A stretch of 6,083 nt of DNA, taken from contig JBPBPY010000488.1 in assembly GCA_050954505.1 (NCBI GenBank), positions 1 through 6,083 of the forward strand. Reading direction: 5' to 3'. The DNA comes from JAQGMO01 sp050954505. Its GTDB lineage: Bacteria > Pseudomonadota > Gammaproteobacteria > Burkholderiales > Burkholderiaceae_D. The position numbers were made by a program, and so were the translations under genes. Numbering within the stretch: the first letter of the stretch is position 1; each line of letters starts with the position of its first letter. The notes under the pieces were generated by a model. The model had not been told where the DNA came from. It made no database searches and saw only the letters and a list, made by a program, of their open reading frames with translations. Positions 1 to 5,930 of this stretch are shown here, piece by piece.

Positions 1-106
1 CGCAGTGTTGCCGATTGCGCCCGAATTGGAGCGATGGCGAGTGCGAGGAATCATGATGAGCATGCAGAGTGAATGGTACTGTCCAGGTAACCATTGCCTC
101 GATCAT
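1..106 (-). CDS. Possible start of a further gene, partial (low support)
   Basis: An open minus-strand frame begins with ATG at 106, 20 bases beyond the ankyrin gene's stop codon, and runs off the left edge without a stop. It would begin MIEAMVTWTVPFTLHAHH. An AGGA sits only two bases before this ATG and a GAGG two bases before the in-frame ATG at 94; both spacings are shorter than ideal. I do not recognise the peptide, and 35 codons are too few to judge codon use. If real, it would be the next gene of the same transcription unit. It may equally be a chance open frame in untranslated sequence. Nothing else in bases 1-126 looks like a gene or a convincing terminator. Confidence 0.2.
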   Translation of the reverse strand, partial: MIEAMVTWTVPFTLHAHHDSSHSPSLQFGRNRQHC

Positions 107-126
107 GTTCCTGATGCCGTCAAATA

Positions 127-2013
127 TTAGTCACCTGGCTGCGCTTGAACCAGTCGTTCAAAAAACCGTGTCAGCAAAGCCAGCTGCAATCTCATGCCCT
201 CGACGAACTGATTGGCATTGCACACCGCGCCTATGCCGGCAAGCAGCGCACTGCGGCACTCCTCCCAATTTTTTCCTCCCAAACTTTGGTGAAAAAATGC
301 CGACCACTGCTGCCTGAAATGCACTGCCAGCTGCGTTTCGTCCTCTCCAGCGCTGTGTCGTTGGCGCGCCAGCGTGCCGGCTTGTGCCACGGCGTGTTCG
401 GCCGCCGCCGTGACCAGCGCAACGAAAGGCTGCCACAACCCGGCCTGCTGACGCAGGGCCTGTTCAAGGTCATCGAACTGCAGTTCGCCCTCGCAGGACA
501 GCAACTCCTGGCAACGCAGATTCATGTCATCAAGGCACCGGCCAATCGACGCATCAAGCGCTGCCTGACCGAATGCGATCAATACCTTGCGCTGTTGCTC
601 TGCCAACTGACAACAATGTCTGGCGCACGCCATGCTCACGCCGTCGTGTTCGAACAATTCTTCAGCAAAGTCCACCTCGGTGTCCAGGCTGGCGAGCAGC
701 GCCGCACACAGCATGCGCTTTTGCATCGGTGTCGGTGGATGACGCCTGACTTCCCAGGTCTCGACCGGCTCGAGTGGCCAGCATTGAATTGCCAGTGGAA
801 CCCAGAGTTCAGTGCCGGCGTAGAGCCTGCCCAAGGCGTGACGCAGCCACACTGCATTCATGGGAGAGAGTCCGGCAAGCAGCATGCGTTGGCAAAACCG
901 GCGGCCCGCGGCACCGACAGGCTGGCTGTCGAGCTGTTCGAGCGCAGCGATCCAGGCATCGATGAAACTCAAGGGCGTATGCCCGTTGGTCAATAACAAA
1001 TCGGCGGGTACGGCGCGCAAGCGCAGCAGCTCGGCGGCGACGATATTTTCTTCGCAGACCCAATTGCCGAGATTGAAGCTGACCCCTTGTTCCAGCAGGA
1101 CTTCGACGAAGCCGCCCAATCGCTGGCGCGACAAGTTTGGAAATTCCGCGTCGTTACGCATCACATTGAATACCACATCATGCTTCAGGTCCAGCCGGGC
1201 ATGATGATCGAGCAGCAGGCGGACATTGTCCAGCCGCCCCTCGCGCATGGCATACAGGATGGCACTCATGCCGCTGCGGTCTTGCGCGTCGATGTCGCCG
1301 CCGGCCTTGATCAAGCGTCCGACGGTTTCCGGTTCGGCAGTCCTGGCCGCCAGCATCAACAGCGTCTCGCCGGCCGAATCGGCCTGCCTGGCATCGCGGC
1401 CGCAAGCCAGCAGCATGGTCACCACATCGTCGCGCCGGCTCTTTACCGCTTCCCACAATGCTGCATTGCCTTGGTCATTCAAGGCGGGCGAGGCGCACCG
1501 CTGCAGCAGCAGCGCCAGGATTGCCGGCCTGCCCTCCCTGGCCGCCAGGACCACCGGGGAGGCACGACATTGCAGCGGCCTGTCGGCGCCCAGGCCGCAA
1601 TCGAGCAAGCCTGCAACTGCAGTGGCATCGTTGTTGCGCAGTGCGCTGAGAAAACCGGACTCGAGTGCAGCACGTGTGGCAACTGCGGGCAGCATGGTGG
1701 CATTGCCAGTCGTGTCGGTGTTGCTCGCATTGCCGACATTGCCGACGTTGCGAACGTTGCCGATATTGCCCACGTTGCCAACGTTACCGGCATTGCAGAC
1801 ATTGCAGACATTGCCGACATTGCCAGCATGGCCGGCATTGTCGAGGTGGCCAGCATCGCCGGCCTGGCCAGTGTCGTGCCCGGGCTGTGCCTCGATGCCA
1901 GGCGTTGGGGCGGTAGTGCCGGCGCGGGGCGCGCCGGCGTGTATGTGGTCCATGCAAAACGTCCGGTTGTCAGAATAACTGTCTGAGTGACAGTTCCCGG
2001 CCGGACGTTGCAT
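127..2013 (-). CDS. Ankyrin-repeat protein with Gly-Asn-Val repeat N-terminus and unrecognised C-terminal region
   Basis: This gene encodes about 628 residues; numbering here is from the in-frame TTG at 2019. Residues 65-100 are a tripeptide tract of the GNV type. Roughly five ankyrin repeats follow at 119-150, 153-183, 184-216, 217-249 and 250-282, with typical phrases such as GETLLMLAARTAEPETV and GRLDNVRLLLDH. Ankyrin repeats are protein-binding scaffolds, so the role is probably protein interaction, but the partner is unknown. Residues 283-630 look helical and rich in Cys and Trp, and match no domain I recognise. No signal peptide or membrane segment is visible, so a cytoplasmic location or type III/VI-style export both remain possible. 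The start is uncertain: TTG 2019 has GGAAG 11 bases upstream, ATG 2013 has it 17 upstream, and ATG 1953 (MDHIHAG) has no clear ribosome site. Codons between 2013 and 1953 are unlike the rest of the gene, which argues for 1953. The gene starts about 93 bases after the permease stop, so cotranscription with the ABC operon is possible. Confidence 0.85.
   Translation of the reverse strand: MQRPAGNCHSDSYSDNRTFCMDHIHAGAPRAGTTAPTPGIEAQPGHDTGQAGDAGHLDNAGHAGNVGNVCNVCNAGNVGNVGNIGNVRNVGNVGNASNTDTTGNATMLPAVATRAALESGFLSALRNNDATAVAGLLDCGLGADRPLQCRASPVVLAAREGRPAILALLLQRCASPALNDQGNAALWEAVKSRRDDVVTMLLACGRDARQADSAGETLLMLAARTAEPETVGRLIKAGGDIDAQDRSGMSAILYAMREGRLDNVRLLLDHHARLDLKHDVVFNVMRNDAEFPNLSRQRLGGFVEVLLEQGVSFNLGNWVCEENIVAAELLRLRAVPADLLLTNGHTPLSFIDAWIAALEQLDSQPVGAAGRRFCQRMLLAGLSPMNAVWLRHALGRLYAGTELWVPLAIQCWPLEPVETWEVRRHPPTPMQKRMLCAALLASLDTEVDFAEELFEHDGVSMACARHCCQLAEQQRKVLIAFGQAALDASIGRCLDDMNLRCQELLSCEGELQFDDLEQALRQQAGLWQPFVALVTAAAEHAVAQAGTLARQRHSAGEDETQLAVHFRQQWSAFFHQSLGGKNWEECRSALLAGIGAVCNANQFVEGMRLQLALLTRFFERLVQAQPGD
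1701..1871 (-). repeat. 9-bp tandem repeat encoding Gly-Asn-Val tripeptides
   Basis: About 19 nine-base units, plus-strand consensus CATTGCCGA, run in register; the best-conserved are between 1728 and 1845 and both ends decay. Read on the minus strand in the ankyrin frame, each unit gives Gly-Asn-Val or a variant (Ile, Ala, Cys, Arg, Ser). The positions that vary most between units (second and eighth of the plus-strand unit) are third codon positions in this frame, giving AAT/AAC and GTC/GTT/GTG exchanges. That supports translation of the tract rather than it being untranslated DNA. Confidence 0.85.
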
Positions 2014-2014
2014 G
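1951..2014. repeat. 64-bp nested inverted repeat over the ankyrin gene start
   Basis: The outer arms are 1951-1966 (CATGCAAAACGTCCGG) and 2001-2014 (CCGGACGTTGCATG). They pair over 14 bases with a two-base bulge. Inside lies a second perfect hairpin, AACTGTC at 1977-1983 and GACAGTT at 1989-1995, with a five-base loop. Two candidate ATG starts of the ankyrin gene (1953 and 2013) lie in the two outer arms, so the folded mRNA would pair them with each other. It could be a translation-controlling leader, a regulator site or a small palindromic element. No T-run follows on the minus strand, so it is not a standard terminator. Confidence 0.7.
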
Positions 2015-2106
2015 CTCAATCAAATTTTTTCTTCCCGGATGGCTCGTTGCGCTTGCAGCAATCGCTGGATCAATGCAAAAAATTGTTACCGGCATCCTGG
2101 CAGTTG

Positions 2107-2958
2107 CTACATTTTCTCCGTCTCGCCAACCCGCGGCTGCCATTTCATCAGCCGTTTTTCCACCAGGCCCACCACGGCGTCGAGCACCAGTGCAAACGCC
2201 GTCAAGACCACGATGCCGGCGAACACGGTATTGATATCGAAGGTGCCTTCAGCCTGCAGGATCAGATAGCCCACACCGCGCGCCGAGCCGAGATATTCGC
2301 CGACGATGGCGCCGACAAAAGCCAGGCCGACCGACGTGTGCAGGCTGGAAAAAACCCAGGAGGTGGCTGACGGCAGGTAGACGGTGCGCAGCAACTGGCG
2401 CGCGTTGGCACCCAGCATCCTGGCGTTGGCCAGCACCACCGGGCTGACTTCCTTGACGCCCTGGTAGACATTGAAGAACACGATGAAAAACACCAGTGTC
2501 ACGGCCAGTGCCACTTTCGACCAGATGCCCAGTCCGAACCACATGCCGAAGATCGGCGCCAAGATCACGCGCGGCATCGAGTTGGCCGCCTTGATGTAAG
2601 GGTCGAGCACGGCCGAGGTCAATGGCGAAAGCGCCAGCCAGAGGCCCACTGCCAGCCCGAGCGAGGTGCCAATGCCGAACGCCAGCACGGTTTCGGTCAG
2701 GGTCACCAGCAAATGCGAATAGATTTCGCCTGGAAATTGCAGCGTGAACCAGGTACGGTCGCCAAAGCCGACATCGAGACTGCCGCTGCCCATGGTAAAC
2801 CACTGCCAGATGCGCACCATTACCTTCAATGGCTCGCCAAAGAAGAATGCGGTCTGCGCATTGCGCGTGACCAGATGCCAGACGGCGAACATCAGGATGA
2901 AGACCAGCACCTGGTAGAGACGCAGGTTGCCGCGTTTGGGTTTGAGGAATTTCAGCAT
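2107..2958 (-). CDS. ABC transporter permease, SsuC/TauC/NrtB-type
   Basis: This is a 283-residue inner-membrane subunit that forms the channel of the importer. Hydrophobic segments lie near residues 14-32, 81-108, 118-142, 146-166, 199-222 and 247-266, the usual six-helix plan of the binding-protein-dependent permease family. The cytoplasmic EAA-type loop that docks on the ATPase is visible at about 171-197, with ANARMLGANARQLLRTVYLP holding the conserved Gly and the closing Leu-Pro. About 45 residues between helices 1 and 2 form a somewhat long external loop. The ATG at 2958 (MLKFLKPKRG) gives a normal family N-terminus. The frame stays open further upstream, but only as a shadow of the ATPase gene. 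The gap from the ATPase stop is 50 bases and no strong ribosome site is seen, so translation may depend on the upstream gene. Substrate is unknown. Confidence 0.93.
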   Translation of the reverse strand: MLKFLKPKRGNLRLYQVLVFILMFAVWHLVTRNAQTAFFFGEPLKVMVRIWQWFTMGSGSLDVGFGDRTWFTLQFPGEIYSHLLVTLTETVLAFGIGTSLGLAVGLWLALSPLTSAVLDPYIKAANSMPRVILAPIFGMWFGLGIWSKVALAVTLVFFIVFFNVYQGVKEVSPVVLANARMLGANARQLLRTVYLPSATSWVFSSLHTSVGLAFVGAIVGEYLGSARGVGYLILQAEGTFDINTVFAGIVVLTAFALVLDAVVGLVEKRLMKWQPRVGETEKM

Positions 2959-3008
2959 GATGGGCGGCCTGGTTCGGGAACGGGATGGATGCTGCGGATG
3001 GCCATGCG

Positions 3009-3842
3009 TCAGCGCTTTACCTTTTGCTGCTGGTAGCCCTTCAATACTTCGTCGCGCAACACATCCCAGATCCGGGTATGCAGTTCGACAAAACGCGGCA
3101 GCATGCGCACCTCGGCGACGTCGCGCGGGCGCTCCAGGTCGATGATGAATTCGCCGATCGGATGGGTGGCCGGACCGGCGGCAAGCACCACCACGCGGTC
3201 GGACATGCCGATGGCTTCGTCGAGGTCGTGGGTAATGAACAGCACCGCTTTCTTCTTTGCGCCCCACAGGTCCAGGACTTCGTTTTCCATCAATTGCCGG
3301 GTCTGGATGTCGAGTGCGGAAAACGGTTCATCCATCAAGATGATGTCGGGGTCGAGGATCAGCGTTTGCGCCAGGGCCACGCGTTTGCGCATGCCGCCGG
3401 AAAGCTGGTGCGGATAGCGGTCGCCAAAACCGCGCAGGCCGACCCGCGCAAGCCACTCTTCACCAAGCTTGCGTGCTTCGGTATCGCCGACGCCGCGGTA
3501 CTGCAAACCCGCAATGACGTTTTGCAGCGCGCTGCGCCAGGGCATCAATGCCTCGGCCTGGAACATGTAGCCGGCGCGCTGGTTGATGCCGACCAGCGGC
3601 TGGCCAAACACTTCGACGCGGCCACTGGACGGCACAAGAAGGCCGGCAGCGACATTGAGCAGCGTCGACTTGCCGCAGCCGGTAGGTCCCACCACACTGA
3701 CGAATTCGCCGGGTGCAATGGCCAGCGTGGTGTTGGCCATGGCGGTGTAGCGCTGGCTGGGGTCATCGGCCGAAACAAAGGTGCAGCTGATGTTGTCGAG
3801 CAGCAGTGCCGGTGGCGAAACAGGGGAACTGGCGTCGCGCAT
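3009..3842 (-). CDS. ABC transporter ATP-binding protein, SsuB/TauB/NrtD-type
   Basis: This 277-residue cytoplasmic ATPase powers the importer. All motifs of an active nucleotide-binding domain are present: Walker A GPTGCGKST at 52-60, Q-loop Gln 95, signature QLSGGMRKR from 146, Walker B IILMDEP at 167-173 with the catalytic Glu 172, D-loop SALD at 175-178 and switch His 205 in LFITHDLDEA. The pattern MFQAEALMPWRSALQNV after the Q-loop and SGGMRKRVALAQ in the signature are typical of the nitrate/sulfonate/taurine branch. The ATG at 3842 has AGGA about ten bases upstream and lies 23 bases after the binding-protein stop, consistent with one operon. The 25-residue stretch before the core domain is variable in this family. 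No extra C-terminal regulatory domain is present, so regulation is likely transcriptional. Confidence 0.95.
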   Translation of the reverse strand: MRDASSPVSPPALLLDNISCTFVSADDPSQRYTAMANTTLAIAPGEFVSVVGPTGCGKSTLLNVAAGLLVPSSGRVEVFGQPLVGINQRAGYMFQAEALMPWRSALQNVIAGLQYRGVGDTEARKLGEEWLARVGLRGFGDRYPHQLSGGMRKRVALAQTLILDPDIILMDEPFSALDIQTRQLMENEVLDLWGAKKKAVLFITHDLDEAIGMSDRVVVLAAGPATHPIGEFIIDLERPRDVAEVRMLPRFVELHTRIWDVLRDEVLKGYQQQKVKR

Positions 3843-3865
3843 GAACAGTCGATCCTGTAAAAAAC

Positions 3866-4915
3866 CTACTTGTACTTCGCGTTGGCCACTTTCACCATTT
3901 CATTGGTGTAGGTCTTGCTCAGGTCGATGTTCCTGTCGGCCAGGCCGGGGTCGAATGCCTGCAGGGCCTTCAATGCCGTTGCCGGTCCATTGGCCGGGAA
4001 CATGCCATCGGGTGAAATGGCTTCGCGCACCTTGGCAAACGAGGCCAGGTACAAGGCGCGGTCACCGAGCTGGTAGCTTTCCGGCACGACCTTCACGATA
4101 TCGGAAGGACCGGCACGCTGGATCCACTTCAGCGCCCGCACCATGGCATTGGCAAGGGCCTGCGCGGTCCGGGGATTTTTTTTCAGGAAGTCTTCCGACG
4201 CATACAGTGTTCCGGCCGGCATCGGGCCGCCAAACACATCGGCGGTATCCTTCATCGTGCGCGTGTCGACAACAACCTTCATTTCCTTGCTTTGTTCCAG
4301 CATGGTGATGACCGGGTCGAGATTCGACATGGCATCGATCTGTCCCAAGCGCATGGCGGAAAGTGCGCCGGCGGCCGTGCCGACGCCGATGAATGACACA
4401 TCGGTGGGTTTCAGGCCGCCTTTGGCGAGCACGAAATTGGCCAGCATGTTGGTCGATGAACCCGGCGCAGTGACACCGATCTTCTTGCCCTTGAGGTCGG
4501 CAATGCCCTTGTAGTTCGGCATCGACTTGTTGGAAATGCCCAGCACGATTTGCGGACTGCGGCCTTGCAGCACGAAGGCGGTGATGGGCTGGCCCTTGGC
4601 CTGCATGCTGATGGTGTGTTCATAGGCACCGGAGACCACATCGGCACTGCCACCGACCAGGGCCTGCAGGGCTTTGGCACCGCCGGCAAAATCGGAGATC
4701 TCGACCTGCAAGCCTTCTTCCTTGAAGTAGCCCAGCTGTTCGGCAATCGTCAGCGGCAGATAATAAAACAGGTTCTTGCCGCCGACGGCGATGGCAACCT
4801 TGGGTTTTTCGAGCGTAGCGGCGGCGGGCTGGGCAAACAGGTGGGTGTTCATGCTGGCATAACCCAGCAAGAACAAGCCGGAGGCGATGGCGAACTGCTT
4901 CAAGCTCAATTTCAT
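3866..4915 (-). CDS. ABC transporter periplasmic substrate-binding protein, NMT1/SsuA/TauA-like
   Basis: This 349-residue exported binding protein captures the solute and hands it to the permease encoded downstream. Residues 1-28 look like a Sec signal peptide: MKLSLKQ, a hydrophobic core, and a likely cut after LFA at 26-28. There is no lipobox cysteine, so it should be a soluble periplasmic protein. Mature-domain landmarks fit the NMT1/THI5-like family: IAVGGKNLFYYLPLTIAEQLGYFKEEGLQVEI near 41-73, GGAKALQALVGGSADVV near 78-94, the interlobe segment DLKGKKIGVTAPGSSTNML near 140-158 and IDAMSNLDPV near 193-202. The family includes binders of sulfonates, nitrate, taurine and pyrimidine precursors, and I cannot choose among them. 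The ATG at 4915 was chosen because GAGGAG lies five bases upstream and the signal peptide starts there. It is the first gene of the three-gene operon. Confidence 0.95.
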   Translation of the reverse strand: MKLSLKQFAIASGLFLLGYASMNTHLFAQPAAATLEKPKVAIAVGGKNLFYYLPLTIAEQLGYFKEEGLQVEISDFAGGAKALQALVGGSADVVSGAYEHTISMQAKGQPITAFVLQGRSPQIVLGISNKSMPNYKGIADLKGKKIGVTAPGSSTNMLANFVLAKGGLKPTDVSFIGVGTAAGALSAMRLGQIDAMSNLDPVITMLEQSKEMKVVVDTRTMKDTADVFGGPMPAGTLYASEDFLKKNPRTAQALANAMVRALKWIQRAGPSDIVKVVPESYQLGDRALYLASFAKVREAISPDGMFPANGPATALKALQAFDPGLADRNIDLSKTYTNEMVKVANAKYK

Positions 4916-4920
4916 TGTGT

Positions 4921-4926
4921 CTCCTC
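4921..4926 (-). promoter_or_regulatory. Ribosome binding site deciding the binding-protein start
   Basis: The minus strand reads GAGGAG then five bases before the ATG at 4915, the best ribosome site in the window. It rules out a 26-residue upstream extension that is open in the same frame from 4993. Confidence 0.85.
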
Positions 4927-4949
4927 GGTCTATCTGGATTTTGATGGTC

Positions 4950-4967
4950 AAATGCTTTTGCGCATTT
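4950..4967 (-). repeat. Leader inverted repeat, proximal
   Basis: AAATGC and GCATTT pair over six bases around a six-base loop, 35 bases before the binding-protein start. It would form a weak hairpin in the leader mRNA. No function is evident. Confidence 0.45.
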
Positions 4968-4974
4968 TTATTTT

Positions 4975-4992
4975 TGAATGGTGGTCCATTCA
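4975..4992 (-). repeat. Leader inverted repeat, distal
   Basis: TGAATGG and CCATTCA pair over seven bases around a four-base loop in the binding-protein leader. On the minus strand it is followed by an A-rich run, not a T-run, so it is not an intrinsic terminator of recR. It could be an operator half-site pair or a leader hairpin. Confidence 0.5.
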
Positions 4993-5019
4993 TGCATCGA
5001 ACGACTGTGCAGTTTTTCC

Positions 5020-5048
5020 ATCATACCTCACGGCCCGGAAGACTCCAA
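5020..5048 (-). promoter_or_regulatory. Putative sigma-70 promoter of the ABC operon
   Basis: The minus strand has a good -10 hexamer TATGAT at 5025-5020 (five of six matches). Seventeen bases upstream lies a poor -35, TTGGAG at 5048-5043. A better -35 hexamer, TTGACT at 5056-5051, is 25 bases away and too far. Transcription would start near 5013, giving a leader of about 98 bases. The weak -35 suggests an activator may be needed, which fits regulated uptake systems but is inference. Confidence 0.4.
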
Positions 5049-5054
5049 GGAGTC
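5041..5054. promoter_or_regulatory. Palindrome overlapping the putative -35 (operator or weak terminator)
   Basis: GACTCC and GGAGTC form a six-base inverted repeat with a two-base centre, between recR and the ABC operon. It overlaps the proposed -35, so it may be a regulator binding site. Read as RNA it could form a five-pair stem with a CTTG loop followed by only a short pyrimidine run, a poor terminator for recR. Confidence 0.4.
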
Positions 5055-5081
5055 AACGCGCTGCCGACACCGGGTCCATTC

Positions 5082-5678
5082 TCATGTCGTGCGTCTGTCC
5101 ATCATGGCGCGCGCGATGGTACCGGCATCGACGTATTCCAGCTCGCCGCCAACCGGGACCCCGCGCGCCAGCCGGCTGACCTTCAGCTTGCGGGCCTTGA
5201 GGGTTTCACTGATGTAGTGTGCGGTGGCCTCGCCTTCATTGGTGAAATTGGTGGCCAGGACCACTTCTTCGACCAGTCCATCGGTGGCGCGGGCGATCAG
5301 TTTTTCAAGATGGATGTCCTTGGGGCCGATGCCGTCGAGTGGAGAGAGCCGGCCCATGAGCACGAAATACAATCCCTTGTAGGTCATGGTCTGCTCGATC
5401 ATCAATTGATCGCCGGGCGTCTCCACCACGCACAGCTGACTGGCATCGCGCTCCGGCGACAGGCAGGTTTCGCAGACTTCGCGCTCGGTAAACGTATTGC
5501 AGGAAGCGCAGTGGCGGATGCGCTCGACCGCTTGCGACAAGGCGCGGCCGAGCAAGGCGGCGCCGTCACGGTCATGCTGCATGAGATGGTAGGCAATGCG
5601 CTGGGCCGACTTTGGCCCCACGCCCGGAAGGCGGCGCAAAGCATCGGTAAGGAAATCGAGACTGGAAGGTGTTTTCAC
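5082..5678 (-). CDS. recR: Recombination mediator protein RecR
   Basis: RecR works with RecF and RecO to load RecA onto gapped single-stranded DNA during repair. The 198-residue product is the normal family length (about 200). Visible parts in order: helix-hairpin-helix DNA-binding segment LPGVGPKSAQR at 17-27; a four-cysteine zinc finger with Cys 57, 60, 69 and 72; and a Toprim domain from about 80 to 175, with CVVETPGD (Glu 86), LSPLDGIGP at 111-119 and TNEGEATAHYI. The C-terminal VPVGGELEYVD is also conserved. The start is GTG at 5678: the frame upstream holds no other start codon before a TAG in the first repeat unit, and MKTPSSLDFL is a usual N-terminus. No Shine-Dalgarno sequence precedes it. 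Another open frame ends in a TGA overlapping this GTG, so translation may be coupled. Its neighbour ybaB is the usual one, but the 252-base gap is unusual. Confidence 0.97.
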   Translation of the reverse strand: MKTPSSLDFLTDALRRLPGVGPKSAQRIAYHLMQHDRDGAALLGRALSQAVERIRHCASCNTFTEREVCETCLSPERDASQLCVVETPGDQLMIEQTMTYKGLYFVLMGRLSPLDGIGPKDIHLEKLIARATDGLVEEVVLATNFTNEGEATAHYISETLKARKLKVSRLARGVPVGGELEYVDAGTIARAMMDRRTT

Positions 5679-5920
5679 GAAATGGTGACTGCGCGCGCGG
5701 CGCTGTTGGTTATGGCATGGGCTGCCGTACTAAATGCAGCGCTGGCTGCCGTGCTGAATGCAGCACCGGCTGCCGTACTGATTGCAGCGCTGGCTGCGGT
5801 ACTGAACGCAGCGCTGACTGCCGTACTGAACGCAGCACTGGCTGCGGTACTGAACGCAGCGCTGGTTGCTGCAGCGGGCGCCTGCGACGCTGCGCGGCCA
5901 GCGGCATCGACATGCGACAC
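5675..5920 (-). CDS. Candidate small Ala/Ser/Thr-rich repeat gene between ybaB and recR
   Basis: This minus-strand frame could start at GTG 5920, 10 bases after the ybaB stop, and encode 81 residues: about 24 of unique sequence, six copies of an eight-residue unit SAAFSTAA, then TAAHAITNSAARAVTIS. Its TGA stop overlaps the GTG of recR in the four bases GTGA, the arrangement typical of coupled translation. Of eight positions that differ between repeat units, five are third codon positions and silent here; the other three give Ala-Val, Phe-Ile and Ser-Gly. A 24-base repeat leaves frames open easily, the plus strand has a frame with the same wobble positions, and no ribosome site precedes the GTG. 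I recognise no family. It may be only untranslated spacer. Confidence 0.3.
   Translation of the reverse strand: MSHVDAAGRAASQAPAAATSAAFSTAASAAFSTAVSAAFSTAASAAISTAAGAAFSTAASAAFSTAAHAITNSAARAVTIS
5721..5864. repeat. Six-copy 24-bp tandem repeat in the ybaB-recR spacer
   Basis: Six head-to-tail units start at 5721, 5745, 5769, 5793, 5817 and 5841. Units 4 and 6 are identical, and the others differ by one to several bases. Each unit except the fifth has arms GCTGC and GCAGC ten bases apart; in units 4 and 6 the stem lengthens to GCTGCG/CGCAGC. The fifth starts with ACTGC, which shortens its stem by one pair. The GCAGC of one unit can also pair with the GCTGC of the next, so two alternative hairpin ladders are possible. 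The right flank (5865 on) decays at once. Such arrays are prone to copy-number change. It is not a CRISPR array, since there are no spacers. Confidence 0.93.
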
Positions 5921-5930
5921 CGGCGACGCT

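Noticed and set aside
72..95. Terminator after the ankyrin gene from AATGGT/ACCATT
   Set aside because: Only six pairs around a 12-base loop with no following T-run, so too weak to call.
145..1986. Long plus-strand open frames opposite the ankyrin gene (145-996, 1087-1986, 1226-1978)
   Set aside because: They are antisense shadows of a GC-rich gene. The minus frame has recognisable ankyrin repeats and silent-site variation in the 9-bp repeat; the plus frames have neither.
2959..3267. N-terminal extension of the permease
   Set aside because: The frame is open only because it overlaps the ATPase gene; the extension is Arg/His/Pro-rich and unlike a permease, while ATG 2958 gives a normal family N-terminus.
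2985..3860. Plus-strand open frame of 291 codons opposite the ATPase gene
   Set aside because: The minus strand encodes a complete ABC ATPase with every motif in place; the plus frame resembles nothing and starts and ends with the shadow.
4916..4993. Upstream start for the binding protein at 4993
   Set aside because: It would put 26 polar residues before a clear signal peptide and would read through the strong ribosome site at 4921-4926.
4916..5020. Riboswitch (for example TPP) in the binding-protein leader
   Set aside because: NMT1-type proteins suggested thiamine precursors, but the conserved CUGAGA-type motif of the TPP riboswitch is absent and only short hairpins are seen.
5721..5864. 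CRISPR array
   Set aside because: The units are directly adjacent with no spacers between them, so this is a simple tandem repeat.
5710..5913. Minus-strand frame starting MSMPLAAQ through the 24-bp repeat, ending at a TAA at 5710
   Set aside because: It ends before recR, and repeat differences fall on amino-acid-changing positions in this frame, as expected of a bystander frame kept open by a period divisible by three.
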